Below are positions 9,322 through 21,240 of a stretch of 64,000 nucleotides of DNA, piece by piece (position 1 is the first letter of the stretch; each line of letters opens with the position of its first letter). A program made the position numbers and the translations under genes. The notes beneath the pieces were generated by a model. That model had not been told where the DNA came from. It ran no database searches and saw only the letters and a program-made list of their open reading frames with translations. The stretch covers positions 10,607,718 through 10,671,717 of the forward strand of contig JABAKD010000001.1 in assembly GCA_012845835.1 (NCBI GenBank). The letters run 5' to 3'. The stretch comes from Undaria pinnatifida (lineage: Eukaryota; Sar; Phaeophyceae; Laminariales; Alariaceae).

Positions 9322-10364
9322 ACACACCACAAACCCTTCCCCCTACAACCTTCCTATCGCTAATGCTTCGTTGACGAAGCGATCGTGGATCGAAGGGTGC
9401 TCCTTCGGGGGTGATACTATTTTAGGGCCCGTCCTCGGTTTACTTTTCGGCTTGGACCGGTCCTCTGCCGGCGAACCACCTCCAGGCTGGGCGGCGGAGT
9501 AGTATAGCAGGATGAGGCCCACCTTCTCAAGCGCGTTAAAATCAGCCCCTTCTGTCCCGTCGCTTTATGAGCCCATGCAGTCAGAATGAGAGCTGTGGAC
9601 GCATTGTTTGGTGCTGTACTCCTACCGCACGGAATATGGTGTCCAGTGCACGTCCTTCACGACCTCCTTCTTTCTTGGGCGATACTGTCTTAGGCCCGTT
9701 CTCGGTTTTCTTTTCGGCTGGGATGAGTCCTCTGCCGACGAACCACCTCGAGGTTGGGCGGCGGAGTGGTATTGCAGAATGACGACCACCTTTTCTCAAG
9801 CAAGTTGAGACCAGCCCCTTCTGTCCCGTCACTTTGATAGCCCATGTCCTCAGAAGGGGGTTGTGGGCACATCCACCGCGATGTGTCTGGTGCTGCCCTC
9901 ATGACAGGAGGGGGTTGCGGGCACATCCATCGCGATGTGTCTGGTGCTGCGCTCCTACCGCTCGGAATGTGGTCTTCAGTACGTCCTTTCGCGAATTTCT
10001 TTTTTTCGTGAAGGTCGCGAAGGACGTACTGAACCCCATGCTCCGCGTGGTAGAAGAGCAGGGCCAGAAACACCGCGATAGATATGTCCACAGCTCTCCT
10101 CTTAACTGCATAGGCTCTCAAAGTTACCGGACGGAAGGGCCTGACTTTTTACGGGCTTGAGAAGGTGGGGGTATCATTTTGCAACTCTACTCCACCGCCA
10201 AACCTAGAGGTGGTCCGCCGGCAGAGGACCCGTCCCAGCCCAAAAAGAAAGCGAGGAAGGACCTTGAGACACGAAGGAGTACCCGTCGATCCACAATGGC
10301 TTCGTCAACGAAGAGTGAGTGATAGGAAGGCTGTAAGGGCAAGGGTTTCGTGGGGCGAGCGGAG
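9322..10364. mobile_element. Foldback element F1 with a perfect central hairpin
   Basis: The left arm (9322-9990) and right arm (9995-10364) are inverted copies. The outer ends CCACAAACCCTTCCCCC and GGGCAAGGGTTTCGTGG pair, as do GCTTCGTTGACGAAGC and GCTTCGTCAACGAAG. The centre is CAGTACGTCCTTTCGCGA ... TCGCGAAGGACGTACTG at 9977-10034, nearly perfect. The left arm contains a partial tandem duplication (about 9395-9590 and 9655-9850, plus two short copies at 9850-9960). All three modules keep the frame GWDxSSAxEPPxGWAAE-stop, so the arms carry coding-derived DNA. Confidence 0.8.
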
Positions 10365-12728
10365 GGGGCGGAGTAGGCCACAAGATAGGAGACCGCGGCG
10401 TTACCCGTTAGAGAAGAACTCGCACGACTGCCGCGTCGGGGAAATTAGTAACCATACGTCTCGCCTGGTTGAGAAATTCAAAAGGCTTTTCTTTTTCAAG
10501 GTCCCTGTAAAAAGGAACGATCTCGTGGGAGCGCATTATGCGTGTAACGGATCATGGTTGTGAATATGCGTTGGATATTGTTCACGCAAAACCATGGGGT
10601 TTTCGTAGGTAATGTCGAACGAGAACGGGGCTTTCGTTTTGATAGTCGACGTGCTATGCAAATCCAGAGAAGACGTCTACGTGGGCAAACATCGTTCTGG
10701 TGATTGTTATCACGAGGAAGAGCTTACCGTTTATCCAGTTTGTATGCGTGTGGGTGTACTGTGTGTTCATGGTGTAGCATCCCGCTTAGGCCGCAGTGCC
10801 TATCGTCTGCGAAAGCTCACATAGCTGTCCATTTACTCCGCAGACGGGTAACGTTTGTCGCTCGCTTGTAGCCCTTACGTGTTTTTAGAGCCCAGAAAGC
10901 AAACCTTCGAAAGAGGCGTTCGCCAGTTGTAAATACTTCTTCAGCATGTCCTGGCGGACGGAAAAGTACGGACGAATACCCGACATCGAGGAGAAAATCT
11001 GGAGATCTCGACAACTGAGTAAAACTCGGGATAAACCAATGCAATATTCCCCGACGACATTCATTCGCGGGTGTTAGCCAGAGCAAATATTCCTTCCCGG
11101 TAGACGACGGTGAACAATGTCGATTTTTCGTTTGGTGTTTTGCATGACGTGATCCTTAGAATTTCTCGATGCCTCACACGTTTTTGCTTCTGTGTGTTTG
11201 ACGGCATTGACAAATATTTCATGCATGCCATACTTCCCCGCGTGTACCGTAAAACGCAGTCACATCTCGCACCACATAAGGTACAAGACCGCCTTTGACG
11301 TCGGTTAAAACGAGAGACTGACGAGGACAAAGAGGCGGGGAAGCCATCGTCGTCGATGTCCTTCCCTCTGCCGTCCACCGTGCCATCCTCACCCCACGAG
11401 CCGTTGACCCACGTCGTCCCTCACATCCTTCCCATGGGATTACGTGTTCGACGGTCAAATGACCACGTCAAGCATAAAGAAGTGCCAACCCCATCTGACC
11501 CGCCAGCCCCCACCACGCCGGCATATATTCCCGTAGCGATTTGTGGTACCGAGGCTTAGGGGTGAAAGGTTTTACACTCTGAGGACTCCTGGTACTCAGG
11601 ACCGCAGATATGCCAAACTACACCCCCTCAACCTTCCCAAAATAGCTGTATTGTCGACGTGTGTTCACCCGTTGCACGGACAAACTGTCCCGTTTGGCTG
11701 AAGACGGAGATCAGGGTATCCCGGGTGTCCAAGAATCCCAATGGTGTGGGCAAGGTCTTTGCGGCCGGATGTGGATGAGGCCTGCAAACAGTCGGGAAAC
11801 GCGAGGTTAAATATAGACAATATAGCTGTCGCCAGGAATTCGCGCAGCAGAATATTTGTACCTGTCGTGTGCGTTGGTGGACGGTATACAGCAAACATAA
11901 ATCATCCCAACCTAACCGGTGTTGGCGATTATACGCCGCAAGAGTGAAGTACTAGAGGTGTGCAGCAGAACATGGTGTCCAGCATGATGTGTACAAGTAC
12001 ATTTATAGTATCGTACTCGTGCAAATACAGCACCCCCTCCACACGGGTCTATTTACGCATCATTGATTCTTTACTTTGATATCCGACAATATGCAGCGTT
12101 AGTGCCGACAGCAAACCCAATGTGGCGAAACAACAGGAAATCCAGACCACGAAGAGAAGAATAGCCAAACCATTAGACTCGACTCTAGTCTAATGCAACA
12201 ACGAACGACTACGAATACTAGATGTACGTCCATGCCATCCTGATCCTATCCCCTCCAGCCACCACCCCTCCCCATGTGCTTCCGAAGAAGCATCAAACGG
12301 TGGTTTGCTGTCCAAACTACATTTCTCCTCGTATATGATGTAATTCAGCAGGTGCATGTGAACACAACACGGATCCCCAAAGCGCAGCGCCGAATGGAAA
12401 ATACCGCACAATCAACGTCGCCAGACAGATGAGCTAAGGTCATCCAGCTCAAGCAACACCAGTGCAGCAGAACAGAACGCGGAACCCTAAAGCGCTGGGC
12501 CGAAAATGCTCGCAGCGCTCAAAAGCACCCAAGCGTGGAGCAGAACACATCACGGAGGCCAAACCGCAGTCCGGGCGAAGTTACAGCGACGCGGGGTGCG
12601 GTTAGCAGCTGCGGCACTGGGTGTGCTGCCGGACCTGCGCCGCTATGCTGCCTGATGCTGTCGTCGGATGCCGCAACATTGGGCGCGTGTCGCGGTGCTG
12701 GTCGGGTCCCTGTTCTGGTGGCGTGTTG
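10365..12728. other. Mostly unassigned sequence with weak ORFs
   Basis: The best frame is on the minus strand at 10817-11086 (89 codons), containing LLDVGYSSVLFRPPGHAEE and a basic C-terminus. Its composition is protein-like but no family is recognised. Frames at 11061-11378 and 11219-11458 (minus) overlap each other and cannot both be real. A TAGACTCGACTCTAGTC palindrome-like motif lies near 12177. I assign no gene. Confidence 0.3.
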
Positions 12729-12949
12729 AGTCATCCCACGGTAAAGCGGTTGCACGTTTTGGGCCAAAACCTTCTGGCCGGTTGAGCACCTCAACCATTG
12801 TAGAAGCACTACCTGATAAAAGCGTTGGTCGGATTGCGCGAACGAATGCCTTGTTGAAGTCAGGTTTCTGTTGAGATATTGAGCTCCTCGCATGGTAGGA
12901 GCTCAGAAACGTCCGCTACACCCCTCCCCCCGGCCGTGAGATGACTATG
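12729..12949 (+). mobile_element. MITE family U, copy 2
   Basis: Runs from GAGTCATCCCACGGTAAAGC to CCGTGAGATGACT. It shares GCGCGAACGAATGCCTT, GAGATATTGAGCTCCTC and GTAGGAGCTCAGAAACGTCC with the other U copies. It is non-coding. Confidence 0.75.
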
Positions 12950-13164
12950 TTGCGGTAGTGATGTCAAATTTGTGGATCTTTGAACAGGCAATACATGGGT
13001 CTACCTACTACCTACCAGGTGGACGTCGCACAATTTATGAAAACAGTTTCAGCTAGCTCAAAACGGCCCCCTCTAGCAAACGCGCCTTCAAGTATTGCCA
13101 ACTCCATTTTTGTACCTAAAAATAAAGACAATTTAACTCGTGTGTTCGGGTGAAAACAAACAGT

Positions 13165-13690
13165 AGGCTCATTTGCGTCATACTGAAAATTTACACCACA
13201 TCGTTGAATGGGCCTGGAAAATTTCTCCAGAAGATATCCCGGAATGGTATGCCCTATTAGTCAATCCGTATCGACGCCGGGCCGCACGAGGGGTACGGGA
13301 ATCTCACACCCGTGCAAGCGGCGAATATGATTAATGATGTTTCCGTAGACTCGCTATTGTAGGAACTTGAGCGCTGCCGAAAAATGTACACAGCGATTTC
13401 AAGCACGAAATGCCTTCATGTGGCGTTTTGTGCTTGAAATCACGGTGTTACACGTCTGCCCGGGGAGCACGTTGGAGGCCCTACAACAGCGAGCCTACGG
13501 AAGCATTGTTGACAACAACTCATATTCGCCGCTTGTGCGGGTTTGGGGTTATGTATTCTTCGTGCGGTCCGGCGTCGATGCGGACTGATTAAAAGGATAT
13601 AACACTCTGGGATGTCTTCTGGAAACAACGCGAAGGTACATTCAACGATGTTGCGTAAAACTGTCAGTATGACGCAAATGGGCCTACTAG
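13165..13690. mobile_element. Foldback structure F3 (arms 13165-13362 and 13482-13685)
   Basis: The arms are diverged reverse complements. CATTTGCGTCATACTGA pairs with its complement at 13661-13680, and the frames match: IVEWAWKISPEDIPEWYALL on one arm and IVECTFALFPEDIPECYILL on the other, each followed by a basic RRR stretch. The 120-bp loop contains its own hairpin, GATTTCAAGCACGAAATGCC against GGCGTTTTGTGCTTGAAATC (13396-13441). This is an old inverted duplication of coding-like DNA. Confidence 0.75.
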
Positions 13691-14102
13691 TTTCAGTAGC
13701 CTCGCTCTTTTCTGCTTCGGTTGTATGCCGCACGTGAAGAGCAAACTGCATGGCTGAGACCATAAAACAAAGGTCCGGTTGTTGCCGTTGGTGATCGGTG
13801 GTAGGGATGATCTGTTTTGATTGAACGACAAATATATCGCAGAGCGGGTTGTATCACATGCAACTATCAGACAGGCCGGGCTTTCAGTTCGTTTAGTCAC
13901 GGCACACCATTGCTCCATTGACACACTTACGGGCATGGTAGCGCGCGACAACCCGTAATTGACTGGCAGATGCCGTTGCGAGTGGCCAACAACTGGCTGA
14001 GAAAGACTGGACGTGCAAAGAAGGAAGAGCGTGTGGGATGCCAGTCCGCCTACTTGGAGTCCACGCTTCTTGAGGCAGAACGTTAATGGCAACTACAACA
14101 CT

Positions 14103-14353
14103 GAGTCATCCGACGGTAGGCGATGCAGTTGTAGGATTGCGCCAAAACGTCCCTGGGCGATTGAGTTCCTCATGTAAGGAACTGCCGGTCAATGAAATAT
14201 TTTCGCGAGTACATTATTTTTTGGACTAAGGCATACAAGCTTGGTCGGGTTTTCCGAACGCATGCCTTCCAAGGCATTTTTCAGGTGAGATATTGAGTTC
14301 CTAATGTCAGGAGCTTAGGGACGTTTGGGTGCAACCCCTACCGTGGGATGACT
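14103..14353 (+). mobile_element. MITE family U, copy 3
   Basis: The termini AGTCATCCGACGGTAGG and CCTACCGTGGGATGACT form a good inverted pair. The interior has GGGCGATTGAGTTCCTCATG, AACGCATGCCTTCCAAGG and GAGATATTGAGTTCC. I could not find a convincing target duplication. Confidence 0.8.
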
Positions 14354-15189
14354 CCACTAACGCAATGCCCTCCGGTCAGAGAGATACACCGGCGTGTGAG
14401 TTCAACGTTTGTTGTCGTCCCTCGGGAATAAACGAGCAAAGATTAAGTGCAAGATACGATGTCGTTTGGAGATCAGGACCGTGACGTGTTCGAGGTCGAA
14501 ACGTCTGGTCAAATTGGCTTACGTTCGGGGATTTTGGGGTTCATAGACTATATATAAGAGAATCTTGATTCGTTCGAAGAAGGTATTTGACCAATTCATA
14601 CTCGCGCGTCTGAGATTCACTCCATCGAGCTTGCACATGCATACGCCCGCGCATGCTCGATAAATCGATATGATATCCAAACGACCAAACGACGTGGTTT
14701 ATTTAGATTGACCTAGTGGCCTTCAGCGGCACGTGAGTCACTAAAGATTCCTATCGATATTGGTGTTCTTGAATTTCGTTTTATTCACCTTGGCGTTGTG
14801 GTGTGAGCGCTGCCTCAAGAGATCTACCGTGGTCCGTCGGCGTAGACGTGTGCATGCTGTCCATTCTTTGGCCTAGCTCCCACCAGGTCCTGGCCGTTGA
14901 TTTCGCTATCCATGACAGCGTCCATTGAACACGGCAATTGGCTGGCCGGATCCTAGTTGCATGTGAATGGGTGCGGGGTTAAACACAATGGATGGGCGTG
15001 TTAGACGCACTCTCGCACTGCGCTAGTTTACCCTCTTCTCTATGATACGCAAATCCGATTACATATGCCAGGTACGAAGTACAATGTTGCTGCTGTGATT
15101 GGCGAGTTAGGATTGTTTGAACATGGTTATAGTATTAATATCCAGTGAACGGAAACTGAGCCATCACAGACAATACCTCCCGGGGTTCC
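14354..15189. other. Non-coding stretch, nothing recognised
   Basis: No open frame of 60 or more codons is credible here and no shared repeat was found. Confidence 0.4.
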
Positions 15190-15466
15190 GCGGACGCATT
15201 CTACGATAGAGGTAGCAGTTTTCGTCTGAAACGGTGTTTGAGCGACGGGGCTCCCCTTAACTCAAAATCGTCAGATAAAATGGTCATTTTATTTTTGTGC
15301 ATGGTTCTCGTTGTGTACCTAGGCCATGGGATTTGTCATCCGGTCTGGCATTTTTTTTTTTTTTTTTTTCCCTCCAAATCAGTTTTTGGGAGCGGTCTTA
15401 AGTTCCCGACTTGAGGAATCTCTCAGAAAAAAAAGTGGTGTACACCTCTACCATAGCACGCGTCCA
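15190..15466 (+). mobile_element. MITE family T, copy 2
   Basis: Starts CTACGATAGAGGTAGCAG and ends CACCTCTACCATAGCACGCG. It has CTGAAACGGTGTTTGAGCGA, AACTCAAAATCGTCAGA, TACCTAGGCCATGGGA and a GGTCTTAAGTTCCCGACTTG block in family order. A poly-T run of about 18 lies at 15351-15368. Confidence 0.85.
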
Positions 15467-17034
15467 CGGCGAGCTCCACCATCGCTTCGTGGCATTTCTT
15501 TCAATATCGCGTGTCTAACGGGGTGTACGAAGATGAAATTTCGAAAGTAAAACAACGACTTCAACGCGTTGGTTAGGCCCCGAGTCAGCGAGATCGAGAA
15601 GGGCAAACCTGTAGGTTCGTCGAACACGGCTGGCGCAGCAAGCGCGACAGCACATCTCCTTCACCACGGGCTACGTGTGCATCTCGCTGCGGACTAATTC
15701 GCGGCACGCGCTGTGCTGACGTATCACATTTTAGAAAACGGGTCAGTCTGATTTAGATAGTTCCAGCAGGATGATCTGGTCAAGCGTAAACAGTGCGAAT
15801 ATACAGATGGGGGAAACAGTCCGCATTCGCCGAGGTAACGTACAGGTCAATACGTCAATTCCGACTGTCACCTCTTCGAGCACACAGATAACCGCTGATC
15901 ACCGCACAACTGTTGCCGCCAACGCAGAAGGAGCCTTTTTCCGCCATGGGAGGACGGTCAGTGTCGACGTGTTGTCGGTCGATGTTCCCTTGAGAGGTAC
16001 ATCAAAAACCTGGCAAGCAACTTCAATTCAGTAGATTTCTCCAACATTATCATTAGTGAATTCGATTGAATTATGTCACACATTGAAGACACATTCGTGT
16101 ACCTGCATGGCTTCGCCAGCTCATCAGTTCTTGCATCCAATTTCCGTGATAGTTTCATCAAGCTTTCGCGCAACTTCTTTACAATTTGAGTCAACTTCAA
16201 CGCAAGGTTGCACGCAAATGCAAAACTCATTAATAATAGCTGAATAGTGACGCAAGTCTCCTAGCAGCACGCCCACAAAAAAAACATTCATGGTAGAGTT
16301 TGTGACGTTGCGGCACGGACCAAAACATAAGTTTTTTTGTCAACAAGAAGTGTATGCCGGCCGTCCCGTCTAGATAGGCCAGAGCACAATACTTTTTTAG
16401 GCAATTCATGCGATAAGCTCGCGTGTAGGCGGGGAAAGGCTCCACGGGAGTGAGACAAGTTCGACTGGAACGGGTGCTGATGACCAGTCCCGTCTCGTTC
16501 CGTCGCTACAGAGTCAATTCAATTGGCTTGGCAAAGTCAAGGCTTCTCAACGTCACTTGGACACAGGAGTGGGAAAGGGGAGGACAACGTCCGAGACTCC
16601 CTTAATCCGCAGCAAATGATGTACTATACTGGCTGTAGCCTGCGCTACGAGAATAAGGGAGAGGGACAGGGTACTACATGAATTCATGCCACGTACCTGG
16701 GAACATAACAGAAGAGTGGAAGTAAAGAGGAATTTTCCATACGTGTGCACGCTGGACACCGTTCGTCATAACCGCATTGGGCTACAAAACCAATCCCTCA
16801 CGGGATTAACACGGCCGCCACTCACGGAACGCGCCACACCACGCACCACGCACACCCCATCCGCGAACGTTCGGGGAGCGCAAGGAGCCAAGGGCCACTG
16901 CTACTGCGGTAGACACAGGAGAATGACAGTCTGGCGTGCCTCAACAGCCGCTTGTCACGTGCAGCATCACAATCCAACCGGCGCTATCCACATCGTACAT
17001 CACACATCTCAACCCCATAAAATCTGAGGTTTGG
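15467..17034. other. Unassigned sequence with weak ORFs
   Basis: Two small frames look slightly protein-like: 15771-16034 plus (87 codons, Ser/Thr-rich) and 15958-16230 minus (90 codons, with an amphipathic Lys/Leu-rich N-terminal half). They overlap, match nothing I know, and neither has convincing splice context. No repeat family member was found. Confidence 0.3.
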
Positions 17035-17312
17035 CAAGGATGCGTGCTACGATTGAGGTGCACCAGTTTTTTTCTAAGGTGCACCAGTCCGTGTAGGAGC
17101 TGAAGACCGCTCTCAAAAACCGATTTGGAGAAAACTAAAAAAGTGCTTCTGGGAATGAAACATCCCGTGGCCTAGGCACGCAACGAGAATCATGCAAAAA
17201 AAATGGCCTATTATTATTTTTTTTTCTCGACGATTTTGGGTTAAGGAACCCCGTCATGCCGAAACCATTTCACACCACAGGTGCTACCTCTATCGTACCA
17301 CGCGTCCAAGGT
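17035..17312 (-). mobile_element. MITE family T, copy 3
   Basis: Inverted relative to copies 1 and 2. It reads GCGTGCTACGATTGAGGTGCACCAG at the left and GCTACCTCTATCGTACCACGCG at the right, with GGCCTAGGCACGC, CGACGATTTTGGGTTAAGGA and GAAACCATTTCA in between. It abuts the downstream end of transposon copy B. Confidence 0.8.
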
Positions 17313-17384
17313 TGGGGGGAGGGGAAGGCCACCACTCTGCGGTTAAGAAGGAGGAGACGCGTTGTCTACATCGATCCACGTTCG

Positions 17385-19130
17385 CGATTTTTCTTTACCA
17401 AGGCTTCTCTTCCCCCGCTCTTGATGCATGTTGACAAGGTTTCACGTCGCCGAAAGTATAGCACGCGAGCACGGGGTCAGAGCGGCCAAGTACTTGCTGT
17501 TCAACTACACAACAAGATGAGTGGTGCCATCCAATGCTCCAGGCATTGGGATCTAGACGCGGGAAAGGGCGGCCGCGGAGCGTCTTGGTTGGGGGCTTGT
17601 TCTCCTTCTGGTGTGCGTTGACTCCACTGAACTGATGATGGAGAAGAGGACCAACCACCAGCGGTGCGACGTAGGCCCCTGGCTGTTTGTGTACCACAGT
17701 TTTGTAGTGTATCTGTTCCACGTGTGCTGATTCGGCGCCGATGTTCATGTATTTGTGTCTGGACCCAGGCTACGATAGTGGGGTCCCATTTTCGTCCTTG
17801 ACTTTCAGTGGCTAGAGGTCACTCGCGCGAGTAACCCCTTCGTTATTTTGCGATAAGATCTTACGTTTTCTTCATGTTTTACATTGAAATTGACGAAATC
17901 AATCCGCAAAGCAAAGGTGATCTAAGCTGCTCCAAAACAACTGCCTAAACCATTTTCATCCATGAGGTACAGAGTCACTCGTGCGACTGGCTCCAACACA
18001 CCACTGAATACGGGGGTACCCCCCCTACCGTAGCCTGGGTCTCTGCCAACTACATTTGGGCGATTTTGTTGAGCATATCTGCGGGATCTGCATACGATTT
18101 TTCTCATTACTGTTTTTCCGCCGTGTCGTGTATGCCCCGTGCGTTGTTCGGCCAATCGAGCCTTTTCTCGCGTTCGTTTCTATGATGATATGTAGAGCGT
18201 ACACGGAAGTATCGAGATTAAGTTGTGATGGCGTTTGGATAGTTGTGTCTTGGTGGTACAGGGCCCTACATTATCATTCGTGCGAGGAAAAAAGTGTTTC
18301 GTTTACACAGGGTTCTTCTCATGTGAGCCTGTGGCATAGTAATTGAGTCACTGTGCTTGTCGCTGCGCTATGACCTGTTTGAGTTGATTACGGCGGTGGT
18401 GCTGACCTGCTTCCTTTTGCCGCCAGCGGTAGTGGGCGAGGGCAGGGTTGCCGCTGATATTTTGTGAGGTGGGGTACACAGGATGCCTGTGGCCATACCG
18501 GCGGCTAATTGGATTATGTTTGTCTTGTCGTGGGGTGTTGACATGAGATACGCGCGGTGGAAGATTTACGTTTATTCTCAATAAGAGAGAATGTGTGATT
18601 TGTTTTTCAATAGTTCATCCTCTAGCGGACAATAATCAATGCACATTAGGTATGTGGAGTCTAGAGGACGCCGATTGCGCCACGCTGTTTCCCGCACTCG
18701 TTCGGCTTCGACTCGTTTTTTCTCTATTATCGGCGTTGGTGACAGGTCGAGTATACTACAAATCATTCAGGGGGGCAATGGCTGCTTGACGTTGGACTGG
18801 CAGAAAAAAATGGGCGTGGTTGTCTTGTGTTTTTTGGGCTTGAGTGGTTAGTGTCGAACAGTACTGCAGAGGTAGGTGGTGCACGCGTCATCATAGCAGC
18901 ACTTGTGTGAAAGCATCATTTAGGTTGAATTTGACGGCATGCTGTATTCAACTCTACACGTGTAACTATAGGACTCGTACACCGTTGTCGACGCATCACC
19001 TTATGCAATACATGCTGATACGCCATGCGGAACGTTTTTGAATCAAAACACGCGTTCTTTCTGCTCCATGCTAAACGGGGCCGCTCCGCAGTATTATGGC
19101 CCTTTGATGTTTCGAAACCGCCCATGTCCC
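17385..19130 (-). mobile_element. Decayed unknown transposon, copy B
   Basis: This is the inverted partner of copy A (5830-7350). The alignment runs from KNACFDSKTFR-encoding sequence near 19070 down to GTGAAACCTTGTCAACATGCATC near 17425. Its frames are interrupted. It carries a 280-bp MITE at 17762-18041 that copy A lacks, so A shows the empty site. The 117-codon minus frame at 17395-17748 is the longest surviving coding piece; its final part reads DPVLACYTFGDVKPCQ. The family is not recognised. Confidence 0.6.
17762..18041. mobile_element. MITE family M, complete copy with TCTG duplication
   Basis: The ends are GACCCAGGCTACGATAG and CTACCGTAGCCTGGGTC, a near-perfect inverted pair. It is flanked by TCTG at 17758-17761 and TCTG at 18042-18045. 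Subterminal inverted motifs GTCACTCGCGCGAGT and GTCACTCGTGCGACT are also present. The same position in copy A has no insert. It is non-coding. Confidence 0.9.
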
Positions 19131-21044
19131 CGATGCTTTATGTTCAGAAGCAGATCCGGGTCCTTTCGATGATCTTCCGCTTGAAGTTCACAACGCGCAT
19201 ACCGTGCGCCACGAAGAGTCAAACCCGGCCATACATACCTCCGTTCACCTTGCCGCTTCGGTAAGGCATGCTACGAGGCATGCCCTAACATGCTTGTAGC
19301 GAGTGGGGGGGGGGTCATTCGGGTGGGTGTAAGGCCGGACTCACCCTCAAGGAGTTATATATCCTTGCTGCTGCGTGTGGCCGCGCGGCTTAGGCGTGGC
19401 GGTAGAGTTGGGTCGTACGTGGTGCGTTAGGCATGGTCACCAGCGATTCGCGCGCCTTTCTAGGCAGCAGCGGCCGAGCACACCAATGCTCAATCGGGAT
19501 GCTCGTGTGCGAAGGGAGGCGCCACCACAAGCCGAACTCCGGCGCAGTCTCGGTTTGCGTGGAGAGGACTGCGCCGGCAGGAGGCTGCATTCGACGACGA
19601 AGGAGGAGGGCAACTGATCGTCGACGGACGGGGAATGGACGGATTGAACTCTCCCTGAACAATAACATTTTCTTTTTTTTTTCAGACAAGCACCGCAAGT
19701 TGCGAGGAGCGTTATGTTTTGTGGGATAGGGGAGAAGGACAACCGACTGGATTTGGGTGCCAACGAGAGCACGTGCGAAGGAGCGGGCCGAGTGAGCCAA
19801 GGCGATGAGGCGGCCATGAAGAACGCCAGCAGGGGGATGGCACACGGAGACCCACGACCCGCACGCACACCATCATCACGAGAGCAAAGATCGTCGTTTT
19901 TCTGGATTTTTTACGAGGCAATAGTACATGTTACTTGGGTCACTGATTTTTGTAGAGTTGATAGAGTTGTATAACCTTCATGGGGAACGACCCCCCGCAA
20001 TTTTCAGGCGCGGGCGTCGTCGTTGCGATGCAACCCTGTTAGATAACTCGGGAAGACGTGGCGATCATTGATATTTGTATGGTGTGTTTTTGGTTCGATT
20101 GCTTTTTTTCTCACTCACTGCAGACCAGTGGGTCGTCACTCTGACAGCAATCCAGAGAGCAGGCGTGTTCGTCTGTGCTCACGATTACCGTGAGGTTCGT
20201 ACGGTGCAGGCGGCACTCCAGACAGCAACCGCTGTAGTTTGTCGCCGCGAGTTGGTCTGATTGGGTAGGGTGGACCGCAACTGGACCAAGTCCGGCGGAA
20301 GGCTGTTTTCTCATGGCCGGGGGTTTTGTTAGTGGGTGAGCTTGCGCAAGTCCCACACTACCCGGACAGATGACGTTCCGGGTGGCTATCGCCACCGAAC
20401 CTGACCGTCAGGGGACAGGCCGGGTCGACGTACACACACATCCGTATAAAACGGCAGCTTGCGCTGCCGGGGTTGTAACGAGGACCGCTGATAGGGACAG
20501 CTCACGCCATCGCTATAGTGGGATCCGAAGGACGCACCAGCTTGCGCTGGGTTGCGAAAGCAACTGAGTTGCATCGACACACGACGCGCATGAAAACATA
20601 TGGAAGTGTGGTGAGCTTAAGCTTTATTTTTCCCCATCCTTCCGCCGGAGGATAAGAAAAGAAGAGAAAAAAATCGAGTTCGTTAGTTGTGGGAATGGGG
20701 GAACTCTAAGCTGTAGACGAGTCGATATGCACATACATACCCGCCGCCATGTGAATTCAGTTTGCATATTGGATCATTTCACTTGTGCGCCTTCTTCGTG
20801 TGTCATACGCTTTCGGTGGGAAAGCGCAGTATTTATTTGATTTCATTTTTTTTTCGGATCTTCCTGGGGCTCCATACAGCACCTCTGTGTGACTGCGAAC
20901 TGTAGATATTTTTCAAGAGTCAATGTCAGACGACAACAGCAACAACAACAACATCATGGGTAAAACAAATCGGCAACGGTTCACAAACAAACTTGGAAAG
21001 GGCGCACGTGGTATGATAAGCCCCTGGGTATAGCACTTCTTGGT
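19131..21044. other. Unassigned sequence with weak ORFs
   Basis: A strong polypyrimidine/AG acceptor-like sequence, CTTTTTTTTTTCAG, ends near 19685 on the plus strand and is followed by a frame open to about 19974, without recognisable domains. A Cys-rich minus frame at 20111-20395 (ECRLHRTNL, EHACSLDCC) is also unplaced. An SSR of AAC/AGC triplets lies near 20932-20955. No gene is assigned. Confidence 0.25.
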
Positions 21045-21240
21045 CAAGAATATTTTCTGAACACATGACACCCCGGGGCTCCTCAACCTATTCAACCTAT
21101 TATTAAATTTATCAAAATCGTCGGATCATGCCATTCTTATTTTTGTAATATTTTTTTTTTGTATACCTAGGCCATGGGATAATCGGGTTTCACTTTCGAG
21201 GTTCCTCAGCTTTGGTACTTGTGTGAGGTAACACAGTCGT
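21045..21240 (+). mobile_element. MITE family T, partial copy 4
   Basis: Diverged internal portion of family T: TTTCTGAACACATGACACCCCGGGGCTCC, AAAATCGTCGGA, then GTATACCTAGGCCATGGGAT. The termini are degraded. Confidence 0.6.
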
